From: Marisa cornuarietis
Lineage: Eukaryota; Mollusca; Gastropoda; Architaenioglossa; Ampullariidae
Length of the DNA stretch: 64,000 nucleotides
Direction: 5' to 3'
Assembly (NCBI GenBank): GCA_004794655.1
Contig: SMMW01000145.1
Coordinates: forward strand, 874,501-938,500
The stretch's first letter is position 1. Every line of letters begins with the position of its first letter. The notes under the pieces are model-generated. The model searched no databases. It saw nothing but the letters and a program-made list of their open reading frames with translations, and was not told the DNA's origin. A program made the position numbers and the translations under genes. Below are positions 1-13,119 of the stretch, in pieces.

Positions 1-2022
1 TTTTTTTTTTTTTTTTTTTTTAGTATTAGGATAGAAGTGTGTGACATGTCAGTGACTAAACATCTTCGTGGCATTTCAGTGAACAGGGGTGACATGGCAA
101 TTATTAAAGATGTGTGTGACATGCCAGTGATTACAGAAGCACAAAATACACAGTCGCTCTCAATGTGCCTCTGATCATCGTGCATTAGGTGGATGTAGAA
201 CGATGACATTATCGCCCTACTAACACGATGTATGAACTCTGACACCACACCCAGGCTCCAGTCACTTCATGTAGTTGTAGTACCTCTGTAATGATCAGTC
301 TTACATGTGTATGTATGGGTGAATATGTCTAACATATAAACCTGTCATGTCAGAAAGGATAGCATCACGTGCAGTCTACTTAGTATTTATCGGACATGTT
401 CATCTATCACATGTTCCCTCAAGACGGCAAGTGTGAATTCTCTTCACCTCTGTAGTGCTCAGTATAAAACTGGGCTAAAATATACTAGACATACCTCCCA
501 GACATTTTCACACACACACACACACATCCACCACATACCAGACTGTTATCTAGCAGCCGGCACAACAGTTTAATATAGCACAATCGCCTCATTAACTGCC
601 CGAGAGAGAGAGGGAATCTGCCAGGTAAGTAAGACGCAGTTGGACAAGTTAACTCACTCTAAAGACTTTTTGTTTACATCCTTACCCCCACTTACCCCCA
701 CTGTGTCCCTCCATCTCCACCTCTCCACCGTCGGGAAGAGGGTTGTTTTGTAACTTCTGTATGGTCAGACATGTTAGGTTTACTTAGTAGCCCTTGGTTA
801 CTACTAGTAACTGTTTTCTTTTCATAGATTCTCTCCCCATCTGTCAGTCCTCAATTAGTCATCGTTGTTTACAATGTCAGTGGCTCTCTGCTCCCATGGT
901 AACCGTCTTATGGCAGAGAACTGCTTCAACTACACAATTTAAACCCATTTTTTTTTAATGTACTAAAAAGCTGACATAGGTAAATGATATTCGAGTCTCA
1001 TTTTGTTTGGATCAGTGCGTGATGACGAGCTTCAGCCTAGTTCCCCCATCTTTATCCACATTCTGCTGTATGAGTCCCGGTGACCCGACCTGGCTGCACG
1101 GCAAATAATGAGATTATCTTCCCCACATCAGTGCAATGTGTTAGTAATGACTGAGAAAGGCCGGCCTCATTTGTAATGGATTCCCTCAAATCGCTTCACA
1201 TTCTGTCCACGTGACAGAGGAGTGGCGCTGACTGTCTAGCAGCCATTAAGATATAAGTGACTCGCATTGTATTGTGGATTGAAAGTGAAAGTTTCTCGGT
1301 TCGGATCTCGTCTCGGGGCAAACGTTTTTATTTCTCTCAGGATATGTTCACGCCTGTTGACATGAGTGGCTATCGTGTAGTCATGTACCTCCCCCTTCAT
1401 CAGCACTTTGTCCTTCTCCCGATAATCCACTCAGTGGAAGAACACTCCTATCAGCCAACAAACAACACTGACACACATTACACCGTATCCTCTCAAATAC
1501 TTTTATTCTTTTATAGAGTCTTTTCTCATCTTTTAAGGCAGGCTAAAAGTGTTTTCATTAATTTATTTTCATTTATTTATAGCTTGACTGGTACCAATGA
1601 ACGATCGGTGGTCCGCTGGTACTAGTCGTCGGGAAGTGGGTGGGTAGGGGAGACAACTGGACAGACGCAGCAGTTGACAAGACTCGCGACTCACACCTGT
1701 GTTGAGTAGATCCTGCAGGGAACGATCAGTCCACTCCTACACGTTTACAATTCAGTCCCATTCTTCCTGTGTCCACCTCTTATTACAAAAACACTCGAAC
1801 ATGCATGGACTCAACCGAGAACACACTGCAAGTAAGCACACCGATACAGACCGACACAGGCACCAACACACACACACACACACGAGGTGACCGGTGGTGT
1901 ACTCAACCTTCTCTACACGGAGCCTAGCGTTTAGACAAATGATGTATAATCGCCCCCCCCCCCCAGGAGTAAATACAGTAGTATGTACAACTATTAAAAT
2001 ATGCAAGTAAATGCAGTTCATG
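1..2022. other. Gene-free 3' flank of gene A
   Basis: Begins with a T run (1-21). It holds short (CA)n tracts near 510-525 and 1868-1883, a GA tract near 603 and a C run near 1954. Apart from a weak SINE-like piece near 1224 I see no coding signal. Open frames at 1257-1625 and 1699-1890 have no recognisable domain. Confidence 0.6.
1224..1345 (+). mobile_element. Possible tRNA-derived SINE fragment
   Basis: Contains a B-box-like string GGTTCGGATCTC (near 1299) followed by CGTCTCGGGGCA. This resembles the shared B-box block GTTCAGATCTCAGCTCGG seen near 49214 and 59080. The A-box half is not convincing. Confidence 0.35.
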
Positions 2023-2832
2023 CTACAGATGAGGTGGGATGGGGACGACCAGCACCAGCTGTGACATACACCGGGACAGCGGGTACAGCCTGTTGTACCT
2101 GTCAGCTTTCGGGTACTCGTCACGTACACAAACCACCACCTTCCTCTCGATACCACGAACCACGTTGCCGAAGGACACCCACACTACGTCACTACGGGCC
2201 GTGGCTACGTCCTCCATGTCCTCTTTGCTTTCCATGACTTTTGCAGGAATGCCGGCACTTCTCAGCCCCTGCACGACACCCGAACTGTTATCCACATGCC
2301 CCACACACAGCACCAGCACGTCCCGGAACTGCAGGGTGGGAGGGTAGATAACGTCAGAGAGTCTGCGATACGTTGTCTCACCTGCTGCTGCTGCTGACGC
2401 CGCCGCTGCACACAGTCCGAAACACCTGTGATAGCCTGCACACCTGGAGATATTTTACCCGTGTGACTAGCATGTCAAACCACGTGACAGCACTGGGTAC
2501 AGATTTTATGCTGTCTGCCAACATTTAGGTAAATGTAAATATTCAAAAGAACTTGCCTCTTCGTCTCTTCTACTTAAGTCTAAGACTACACAATGCCACA
2601 AGCATTTTCCCCTGACCTCATATTTCCAAGCCATTTTCATAAAGTTCGAATAATAATAATAATAAAGCGCATTTATACAGCTCCCTTCACAGCACCAGTT
2701 GTGCTCAAACCACTTTACATAAGAATACAGGCGCACGACCACATGTTTTGTAGGGTAGATGTCAGATACCCCTTCATGAATACGCACACACACAACGTAC
2801 ATATAAACACCCATAAACAAAGTGCGCGTATG

Positions 2833-2885
<53 letters not shown>

Positions 2886-4561
2886 TGGTCTAAAATTTAT
2901 AAACAAACTGTACCCTTTGAGTAATAAATGCCTCGTGTTCTTGTCAGGGATCATGGATATAGCCCTGACTGGTTGAGAGTGTGCAGTATGCTGAAAGCGA
3001 AAAAGCGAGTCAGAAATGGAGTGAGCTCCCTTGTTTGTTTTGTGCAGTAGGGTTAGTGGCCCTTATATGTACGTTTGGTGTATGGTTGAAAAAGCGTGAC
3101 GTAAAAGGAGGTATGACGTGGGTGTTGTCTGCGAGAGAGAAGAAGTTTCTGGAGAAAAAGATCGTTTGGGTGGAATATACCGGTGTGTGTGAGTTTGGAG
3201 AAAAGAAAAGAAGGTCGGCGTTTGGAGTATTGCTTTGAGTTTGTAGGCCTAGTGTTTCGCCCGTTGCTGAGTGTCTGCTGGTGGATTCTAATAATTGGAG
3301 TATTGCTGTGTGTTTGGAGAGATTCGCCAGTTGCTGAGTGTCTGCTGGTGGATTCTAATAATTGGAGTATTGCTGTGTGTTTGGAGAGATTCGTCAGTTG
3401 CTGAGTGTCTGCTGGTGGATTCTGTATTGGGAGTAATTGCTGTGCTTTGGAGATTCGCAGTGCTGTGTATTTCTGTATAGTTTCAAGGAGTATTACAGGC
3501 AAGTGTACATCTGTGGGTGCGTGTGTTGTGACCGGACGTTGACAGTGTGATTTGGTCATGTACGTTTTGAGAAACTCTTGATGAACATTGGAAGAAAATT
3601 AAACTAATATAGAGAAGAGCCTGTTAGCGACTATTGATTGGAAGGTTGAGAGACATCTACGTTGTTGAAAGGATATTCCTGCTTGCTTGTTGTCATGTAT
3701 TGATTGGAGATATTTAAATTATTAGAAGGGTTTATGTAATCATTAATTAGCTGCGAGATATGTTGATGTAGAATTTATTTGAAATTCGTTGAGTTGGGAA
3801 AATATTTGGAATCTTTGAATTATAGAGATATAGGAACCCACGTTCAGGTCTTAGTACTTTGTTGTGTGAAAGAACACGTGAGGAACGCTGTGAGGTCAGT
3901 GTGTGTTGTATGTGACCCGTCTACACGTCACGTGCGTTCTTGACAGTTCTACTGCCTTGATTGTGGATTGTTAAGATGATATATTATCAATTACCCATGT
4001 TGTGATGTGTAGCGCTTTAATTCTTTTTCATGTCCATGAGGGAAGCTAATTTGAAGTCTATGTTTTCCAATAATTTAGCGAAAAAGTCGATAGAAGTAAA
4101 TTTCATATATTGAGCGTCCATTACAGCAGAGCATTTAAAGGTGGCGTTGTTAGAAAAGAATATTTATTGCTTAAGCAGTCGATTAACGACACCCGAAACA
4201 ACATTCTGCAATAGGAGACGACGAGAGAACCAGAGATCAAGATGGCCGACGATGGTAGGACTGTAACGTGTATAACATTGTCCATGTTCAGTCAGTGTGG
4301 TAGACGTGGCCTGTCGTGTGATCTACGGGACACGTGCATAGGATTCAACACGGACGTGAGTGACAACGTCGTCTATCGATCGTTTGCTGGACGTCAGCAA
4401 CAAACTGTGACAAGGTCTTTGTTTTACTCTCGTCACGCACCGCTGGTCATGCAGCAGTTGGTCAACATGTTTACCGCCAACATGCAAAGCAGCTGCATGT
4501 CGCGACACTTGCACACGTAAAAGTGTAGCTTATAAATATTTCATCACAAGCATGCTTACAA

Positions 4562-4621
<60 letters not shown>

Positions 4622-7600
4622 AAAAGAAAGAAAGAAAGAAAGAAAGAAAAGAAAGAAAGACAGAAAGAAAGAAAGAAACTGGAAACTAGAAGGTGAATAG
4701 GTAAAATAAGCACTAGAAGGAAAATGCGCTGGAACAGTATACCGCAACCAATCATCCATAGGCCGTCTAAAACGCTAAAATTTATAAATAAAGATTACAA
4801 TTTGCCTGCAGTTTCTTTTTTTTTTTGGTTTGTTTCCGGCATACTTCTAAGAACAATTGCCTGCACTCATTTACTTTTCTGCTTCAGAAACATGAATCGA
4901 CATTGATTAAAAAATAATTTTAAACATTGATTCTTAGATGTAAAAAAACTTTTTTGTTGAAACAGCGCCCATCACCATAATCCTCCTCATCCTCCTCCAC
5001 CTCCTGCTCATCCTCCTCCTCATCATCATCGTCGTCGTCGTCGCTATCTGTCACCACCACCGTCATATTATTTTTTTCCAGCATTTCGTCACCTGGCTTC
5101 ATACGACGGACTGGTTTCCTTACAACGACACACTACTCTTACGACTCCTGCCACGACTACGTGTACTAACCTAACGGCAGCGGCCGGCGTAAGAGTAGTG
5201 TCTCTTTGCGTAGAGACCAACACGCTAGCCAACCCTGAATGATTCAAGCCCCGCTGTTCTCTTGTAGCGGCTAATTCAAGCGTCTGCTTCGCCAACAAGC
5301 ACAAAAGTTACAGCGACCTAGAGATCCTCACCCGATTCAAATATTTGATTGTCGATGCTAGCAGGACCTCGCAAAACCCGACTACGAGCACGCTAGCGAT
5401 CACATCTTATTGAGTGCTGGCTTAAATAATCTTTTGAGTGCCTGCTTATAAGCACCAAGAGCCTACCTGCCACCTGGTTGTCCTGGTCACCAACTTTGAG
5501 TTCTTTGAGGAAGATGGCGACCTCCTTGCCGCACTCTTGACAGTCCACGGGGTGGAACGAAGAGTGGGCGGGACTTCCATGACAAATCTGCTTCACCTCC
5601 GGGCCTTGGGTGGGATATGGCACACCCCGGCTGCTATACAAATGAACCAGGGAACCCAGTTCCTCTGACATTTCGACTTCCTTCAGGACGGCCGGTGGAG
5701 AGCGGAGGGGTTTGGTTAAACATTCCAGATTCCAGCCCTTGGGGACGACGCCATGTTTGCAGCTGGCAGCCCAAAGACGGGTGTGACGGACGTGTTTGAT
5801 CAGATTTTCGCAAAAGGAATTGAAGTGCGTCTTACCGACAGCTGGAAAGTTCTTCTCAAGCTCGCTGTGAAGAGAAGATTTTTAATATTAACAATTTAAG
5901 CTTTCTTTTTCAGACATGTAATCAATCTCATATTCTCTCAACTTAACAGAGAATTACGCTGTTATCAATCAGCTAAAATAGTTTAAACTTTATTGTAAAG
6001 TAAGTCACTCGTTAATATGAAGCCACTAAATTAAATTTACATTTTTGTTTCCCTTTTACTATCTATTTAGGCCAGGGGTGGGCAAAGTTTTCTAAACTAT
6101 GCGGTGGACCGGTTACCAAAACCCCAGGCCAGGTGACTACACAGCAAACCTAGTGATAATGGAAGGGACACCAACTGAGTACAAAATGGCATTCACTTAC
6201 CGAATTTATTGTGTAAAGGGAATATGTTTGAATTCGCTCATAATAATACTTTAAAACCAGCTTTTCTTTGAATGTAGCCGCCACCAATGTTCTCTGACAT
6301 CAGACATGTCAGCCGTGCTATTTTGTTATATTTGTACTTTGTGTTAGAATGTCACAAACTACCGATTTCTAACGCTGTTGTACTTCATAAATTAAATTTC
6401 AATCAAATTAACCTAGGCTGAAAAAAATGAAAACAAGTGCATTTCACATTCTGGCAGACGGACCTGTCCAAAGATGTACGCGGCCCGTACTTCGCCCACC
6501 CCTGCTTTAGGGGATATATATTGTTACTTAAAATGTGTACTCCTTAATAAAATGGAGATAAATGTTCTTAGATTATATCTCTCTCGGTTATTCTTAACCG
6601 ACAATGACACGTCTGTCACGTGCTCACTTACAGGTCATCAGGCCCTACTTCGTCAGCGATGATGTACAGCTTTCCGTTCTTTGCTGCGTTCTTCAACTCC
6701 TGGGTCGCCCAGCCAACGTCGGCGCCGCCTCGGAAGTTGTACTGCAGCAAGTGCACCCTTCCACACTCCTCCTTCCCTGACTGCCTCATCATTTCCTGCG
6801 CCTGGTGCAGCAGATGGTGCAGCATGCAGCTCACCAGGCGGCTGTGTTCTGTTGTGCTCATGACGTAGACGTCGTGGTTGCGCCACAACCACTTGAGGGC
6901 CACCAGCAGCAGCACCACCGTCTTACCGGTGCCTGGGGGCCCCGCCAGGAACACTCGCGACGGCTCTGAGTCAATCAGGTTCACTTGTTCTGGGAAGAGA
7001 GTTAACTGAGCGAAGTACACCCCTGTCTTGGAGACGCCTTGTCCTAAAGTCTTCACAGACATCCGGGGGGAAGTTGTACATGGGACGGTTACAGTCGTGG
7101 CGGGCCCGCAGAACCTACAGCATTGAAAACTTAGCAGATTATTAGTGATAAAGTATCTTGATAATACTGCTACAAGGCACACATATTAAAGAGTATACTG
7201 GTCTATAAACCTGTTAAAAAGTTCCATTCCCGACTCCTGCAGTGAGATGGCAGAAAATGGGGTGAGTAATGAGGGGAGGCGATAAAGCAGTAACTGATGA
7301 CCAGCATATGCAGGCAATGGATAGACTAGAAAGCTATGGAAATTCTCTCCCTTAGACCATACTAAGCACAACATGTGCATTTTTCACCTTAGAAAAATAA
7401 CTGGGCATTGCCATTTTATAGCTTTGGCATAGAATGACCAGACAATAATTTAGTACAAGAAAGAAAAATGCAAAGAAGCTACAGTATCGTTCAGGTATTA
7501 TTCTTTCACGGTGTTTTCCCCTTTACAAGATAAGATAATACTTTATTAGTCCTGGAGGGTAATTCGGTGGCAGCTTGATAACAACAACCACAAAAGTAAA

Positions 7601-10324
7601 ATTTGTATGCACCAAACAGACTTCCACATTCATGTTTCATTCATTCGCACAGCACCATTCAAGAGACGCACGGCCGAAACAACGAATGACGGCCGCGGTC
7701 TGTTAGTCCTGCAGGCAGGTACACAACATCGGCGGGCCGATGGGAGCTGGACAAACTCTCTCGACAGGACATGCCTGTCATCACGAAGGATTGCAGACAA
7801 TTTCAGAAATGTCTGCCTGTTATACAGAGTGTGAAGAGAACTCTGGGCTGTCCCAATGACTTTTGAGCAGGTGGATACCACACGATGTAAGCTGCTCTTG
7901 TCCTTCACTGATAAACTGTTGTAGAAACAGATAGACGAGAAGGAAAGCACGCTCTCTATGTGCGATCTGTAAAAAAGCTGAAGAAATCGGTGGGAGACAG
8001 AGAAAGACTTCAGCTTCCGGAGAAGAAAGAGTCTCTGCTGAGCCTTCTTCATGACAGCTTGGGTGTTGACATCCCAGCAAAGTCGCTTATCGAAGATGGT
8101 GCCCAGGTATTTAAAAACAGAAACAATTTCTACCTCATTGTCGTGGATGACACTTACGGGACTTGGTGGAGAATTCAAAGACCATCTCTTTGGTCTTACT
8201 CACATCGAAATTGTCATCGCACCAGGCAATAAATTCTTCCAAAGCTACACCGTGGGTATTTACTGGCCCGCTAAGGAGAGAGAGCAGTGCCGTGTCATCA
8301 GAGAATATAACTCATGGTTACTATGACAACTGTTGGTATAAAGAATAAACAGAAGCGGGGATAAAACACAGCCTTGATGTGAGCCAGTGCACGTTGTGAT
8401 TAAGTCGGAAAAAGTACCATTGACAAGTACTCGCTGCTGCCTGTCAACCAAAAAGCGGATGATCCATGACACTAGCTGATGATCAAAGGAAAACTCATCG
8501 ATGAGTCTTCTAGCGAGGATATGTGGTTGGATGGTGTTGAAGGCTGATGAGAAGTCAGCAAACAGCAGTCGTGCGTGGGGTTGTGGATTCTCCAGGTGTT
8601 TGAGTAAAGTGTGGAGGATGAACAGTTTAGCATCATCAACACTTCGTTTGGACTGATATGCAAATTCCCAGGGGTCAAGACAATTGTTATTGGCTTTTAC
8701 AATCAATGGTTTGATGATTGTCTCCAATACTTTCATGACCAACGATGTTAAGGCCACTGGTCTAAAGTCGTTGAGATGCTGAGCTGAAGCTTTCTTCAGA
8801 ACTGGGGCAATAATAGACAATTGCCCAGCAGCTGGGATGGATAGCTAAATTAATTTACCTAGTAGAAAATCAACCAATTAGCTGAGTGCCATGTTAGAAG
8901 TGGTTAATGGTTTTAGCATTGACATTCACAGTAAAGAGCCAAACTGAAAACACGAAGGTAAATACTACTTGAATTCCATGTATCTTTCTATTAAATTGTA
9001 AAAATAATTTGTAGATTTTTCTAGTTTCCAATCTAGTCTCTAACTCTCTTTTATTCCAGTTTATTACAAAAATACTGGGGAAAAGATTTATGTAGATAGA
9101 CTTCATTTATATTTTAAGAAATGCTTTTAAGCTATCGTTAAAATCACTGTCTTTAGTGTAAGTTAATCGCTGTTTGAGTTTGAACACTAAGCTCTGTTAG
9201 TTGCACCACGAGACGTACTTGGGTTAAAAGGAATGGAAGGAGGAATGAAAGAAGAAAGGAAGGAAGGCAGGAAGGAAGGCTGTAGGATATAACTGACGTA
9301 TAATTGATGTTGTCATTAGGTTCAATATATGAGAAAATTTATCCTGAGATGGTAGATGTAAGTCAAAATGTAGGTGTGTGGATATGGGAAGGAGGGAAGC
9401 TGACTTGTTTACCTGGCGACAATGTTTTCATACACTTCCGCGGTCATCAGTAAGTTCCGTCCCAGACAGGCCACGTGCAGCTGCCACCATTTACGCAATT
9501 GATGCAGCAGGTGCTCATCTACATCCCACGGGTCTTCAGTGGGGTGCGAATAGGTAGAACAGATCAAACCATTGATGACATCGGAATCAGTCGTTCCCAG
9601 GCACCTGCTCAGCAACTGTGACAATATCAAACAAGTAAACAAATAAATAAGAAAGTGAAAGATAGTGTGATGCACACAACTTGCATAAAGTGTTTATCAC
9701 TTGGATAAATTATCACTAATTAAAAGATTATTTGTTCCTATTCGAAATGTCAGTACTCTGAGAAATATAAATAAAAATATTACACCATAATAATTATAAA
9801 CTCTAGTATACACAGGAAAAAAATCTCTAGATGCTATTGGAAGCAATCCGCATCGAAAAATAAGAGGAGACCTTGTAAACCTTTAATATGAGGCATTAGG
9901 AAAAAAATAACTAAATAAATTCAGTAAATTACCTTACTGTTTTACTTTTTTCAACAAATGGAATATATCTGCTAAAATAAAATATAATCGACCTCGCCAT
10001 TTAATACATAAAAAGGCAAATAAAGCTAATAATAGCTATACTTGTTTTTATGTTTGGGTGTTTTAAATCAAGCAGTTTTTTTTAATTGCAACAATAGTAT
10101 CATGGCCTTTTCTCAGTAAAATACACAGGTATATAGACATGCCCGTATAAATATCTATTTATCTAAATAGATATCCACTTTCATGTTTATAAATATGTGA
10201 GTACCTGTGTGTATTTTCTGTTCGTCTGTTCGTCTTTTGTACCGACATCGTGGTGTCACGTTGAAGTGGTGCTTAAGTGTCTTAAAACATCATCTACGAT
10301 AACATCAATGACAACACTTTGTTA

Positions 10325-10385
<61 letters not shown>

Positions 10386-12189
10386 GCACTGAGAACTAGC
10401 CGTTAGCAGGAATTTTCTGCTGTAGATGAATACTTCAATAGTATTAATAAACTGTTCAACATCTTGAATTGACTACTCAGACAACTTCACTACCCATTCT
10501 TGCAAACAGTGTTCTCTTATAGGAAGAAAATGTATTGACAATAGGATATGACGCGCACAAGAGGTCGGTTTTGTCCAAAGTCAACCCACGTGATACCACG
10601 TGCTTCCATTGGGTGGGTCGAGAAGCGTTGTTATTTGCAATTAAGTACTTTTTTCTGTTTGTTGTGTAGTTTTCTTACCTTTGTCAGGTCAAGGTCGGTC
10701 CCAAGAGCCGTATTTATCTGGGTCTCTGTGAGGTTAGGCAGTGCAATGACCTTTGTGACACGGATTCCTGGAGCAATGTCAGACAACAGGTGTTTCAGGA
10801 CCACCTGAGCTTTGTCGAGCTGTGACACTGCCATTCGGAGCCTCTTTCCAATCTCCTGCCCTGACGCCTTTCCTGAAATAGCCTTGACCTCGCAAAGGAT
10901 GAGGCCGTACAGCTTGTGAATGAGAAGCAGGTCAAAGGTTCCTTGTCTATAGCTCCGGGATAGGGTAGAGGAAAGGTTGGCAACTGTAGGCATGAGAGCG
11001 CATGCGTTGGCGTAAGTTATTTCACCCAGGTAATCCCCGAACTGGAGCTGACTCAGCGCCATGAAAGTTTCATTGTGGACCTCCGCCATTTTGTGCAGAC
11101 ACATCAGAACTCGCTCGAGGGCGGCATCTTTTGCCACATCGCTGTCTTGTACACGGGGTGGCTGTGAAACTTCGCCTGGCGTGCCAAAATCCTCCAGGAA
11201 CCTCGACTGAGACTCTCTGAGTGACTCGCTATAAGGCGGACGTCGTAACTGTGAGGTCTCGAGAACATTCAGCTCCTGCCCGGTGAATCTCGATTTGACC
11301 CTAGGCACCCGGTTGATGAAGACGGGTGGCAGGAAATAAGCTCGTGATTGGAAATCAGGGTAAGCGTGCGAAACCCAGATTTTCCAAAATTCCTGGGCCT
11401 CTTTCTTGACGATTTTCTGTCACAGTAAATTATTTTGAAAAGTTTTTATACGAAACGTTTTAGTGCAGCCAACAACATCAGCTTACTTTAAGAAAATTTA
11501 ATTTTGTGTGAAACTTGTATGTTTTTGTTTTTATAACATTCTGTTTCTGGTGTAGTTTACACTTTTTCATTGCTGTAAATCCGTTCAACACTCAGAAACA
11601 GCGATGAGATTCATCAACTTTTGGTTATTTTTGAACATTTTTAATGTGTCAGAATCTGGAATAAAAACATGTTGTATAAATACCGTATAAACAAGCCTGT
11701 ATAAGGACCGTATACAAATTGAAAACCGTTTGCTTATAAATCTTTCCACTTCATTTGAAAATTAAATCGATTGTAAATAACACCACGCCATTCGCACACC
11801 TTATCGTGTGTACACCACGCCATTTGAACAGGTTGTTTTTGATATTTTTACAACACAAGCTACAATTTCTACAACCTACCTCTCCACCTGTTGTTCCGTA
11901 TATCAGACGAATGGCTTGTCTGATCTGTATCAGCGTGCCAGATATGTCGATTTCTCTTGGTCCGTATCCAGGTGTTGAGGAATCGACCACGTAAAGATTG
12001 GCCCCAGATGCCTTCTTGATTTCATTTATATTTTTGCAACCTTTAGAAGGTGAATTAATAATGATACACAACATTTCTATAGAGAAGTTTTATAAATATG
12101 CTCATTCTGCTTTACAATACTAAAGGGAAACACAGAGAGATGTCACACGAAGGCTTGTTAAGCGTGTGACCATGACTCTCTTTACACAT

Positions 12190-12233
<44 letters not shown>

Positions 12234-12374
12234 ACATTCCGGAATGAAAAAAAATGTTCAGTCTTATGACAGAAAAGTGTGCGGGAAGATATACCCCATC
12301 TTTTGGTTTAGAGAGTACAAGCAGTTTAGTCTTGTAGTAATTATTACATCATTTTATTGTGGTTATTGTTGCGA

Positions 12375-12418
<44 letters not shown>

Positions 12419-12620
12419 GGGAGGTGGTGAGTGTGTATCTTTACTCTCTCTCAGTCAGTACGATACGCATGAGGTCTTGTTTACATGAGCGAGTAGACCT
12501 ACCTGTGCCGATAACGAGGTCCCACTTGTCAGGGGAAACACTCAGCAGGTGGTGATAACGTTTATCAGACTTTCGCGAGCTGCTGGCTGTACCTGAAGGC
12601 CCGGAAGACTCTCCACTCAT
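2023..12620 (-). CDS. Gene A: KH / PD-(D/E)xK nuclease / SF1 helicase-like protein, 7 exons, about 819 aa
   Basis: Exons on the minus strand: 12620-12503, 12040-11880, 11416-10679, 9615-9413, 7114-6632, 5864-5467, 2381-2023. All borders are GT/AG and lengths sum to 2460 nt including the stop. Exons 1-2 make a KH domain cut at its loop, but the loop reads G-T-G-C instead of GxxG. Exon 3 has the nuclease signature (TFDLLLIH, then CEVK), so D, E and K are all present. Exon 4 is the WW-containing linker. Exon 5 has Walker A (GPPGTGKT) and Walker B (IIADEVGPDD). Exon 6 carries LRSPPAVLKEV and the H-x4-H-x7-C-x2-C cluster. Exon 7 carries RGIERKVVVCV and the YNRLYPLSRC motif. The start ATG at 12620 is the first in frame with the KH exon. 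The last exon is far closer to genes E-G than the rest of the gene is. The introns hold a LINE, a hAT MITE and triplet repeats. Function (nucleic-acid binding, cutting and ATP-driven remodelling) is inferred from domains. Confidence 0.85.
2641..2735 (-). mobile_element. LINE/SINE 3' tail fragment
   Basis: An (AATAAT)n tract joined to GCGCATTTATACAGC and a following block with CAAACCACTTTACAT resembles the 3' ends of CR1/L2-like elements read in reverse. It lies in the last intron of gene A. Confidence 0.4.
2838..2883. repeat. (CA)n microsatellite
   Basis: Uninterrupted CA dinucleotides of about 46 bp in the last intron of gene A. Confidence 0.95.
3264..3463 (+). repeat. Three tandem copies of a 67-bp unit
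   Basis: The block starting TTGCTGAGTGTCTGCTGGTG recurs at 3264, 3331 and 3398. The third copy is degraded. It lies in the large last intron of gene A. Confidence 0.85.
4560..4678. repeat. (GAAA)n microsatellite
   Basis: About 119 bp of AAAG/GAAA repeats with few interruptions, a purine-only tract within the last intron of gene A. Confidence 0.95.
6073..6504. mobile_element. hAT-type MITE (432 bp) with terminal inverted repeats
   Basis: The left end CAGGGGTGGGCAAAGT and right end ACTTCGCCCACCCCTG are inverted copies with one mismatch over 16 bp, matching the well-known hAT end consensus. The flanking 8 bp (ATTTAGGC and CTTTAGGG) share the central six bases, a worn 8-bp target duplication. 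No transposase is inside. It sits in the intron of gene A between the P-loop exon and the zinc-like exon. Confidence 0.85.
7529..8850 (-). mobile_element. Broken non-LTR retrotransposon (reverse transcriptase 3' half)
   Basis: Two minus-strand frames encode reverse transcriptase pieces. The upstream one (8820-8260) has NDFRPVALTS, LLFADFSSAFNT and TGSHQGCVLSPLLF. The downstream one (8178-7630) has FKYLGTIFDKRLCWD and the C-terminal block ending near VPACRTNR and AVRLLN. A frame change around 8180-8260 removes the FADD segment. The 3' tail lies near 7530-7576. It resembles CR1/Rex-like elements and lies in an intron of gene A in the same orientation. Confidence 0.85.
10327..10384. repeat. (ATG)n microsatellite
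   Basis: About 58 bp of perfect GAT triplets in the intron between the linker and nuclease exons of gene A. Confidence 0.95.
12190..12416. repeat. Paired (CA)n and (GT)n tracts in inverted orientation
   Basis: (CA)n at about 12190-12231 and (GT)n at about 12376-12416 lie 150 bp apart as inverted repeats within the intron that splits the KH domain of gene A. A transcript could fold on itself here. Confidence 0.8.
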
Positions 12621-13020
12621 TTTCTAAAAATAATGAAAATGACGCCACCGCCGACGAGGATGACAACGATGACGATGATGATGAAGAGCAAGAAAAACAG
12701 TTAACAACATTAACAATAACGTTATCAACATTGAAAACATCAGTAACAGCATTAACATTTACAACACCAACACTAACAAGATGACAACAAAATTAACAAC
12801 GTTAACAAAACGTTAACAAGATCCTTAAGTAAAACATTAACAACAACAAAAGAATGAAGCAGAGATCGTGCCAGTCGGCCTTACGTTAACTAAACCATGC
12901 AAAAATAAAGATTAATAAAGATAGATTAACCAAAAATAAATCTCAGAATCCTTCCCAGAAAAAGTATTTCCAATAATGCAGCTATTGAAACATATCAGCT
13001 GTTGTCACACCACGAGAACG

Positions 13021-13119
<99 letters not shown>

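Noticed and set aside
1257..1625. 122-codon plus-strand frame
   Set aside because: No recognisable family, and it overlaps a SINE-like fragment.
4242..4520. 92-codon plus-strand frame starting MADDGRTVTC
   Set aside because: No domain, no paralogue and no splice context. It lies antisense in the last intron of gene A.
4920..5102. Acidic Asp/Glu-rich minus-strand frame
   Set aside because: Comes from interrupted triplet repeats (TCC, TCG) in an intron of gene A; no homologous exon in the other genes.
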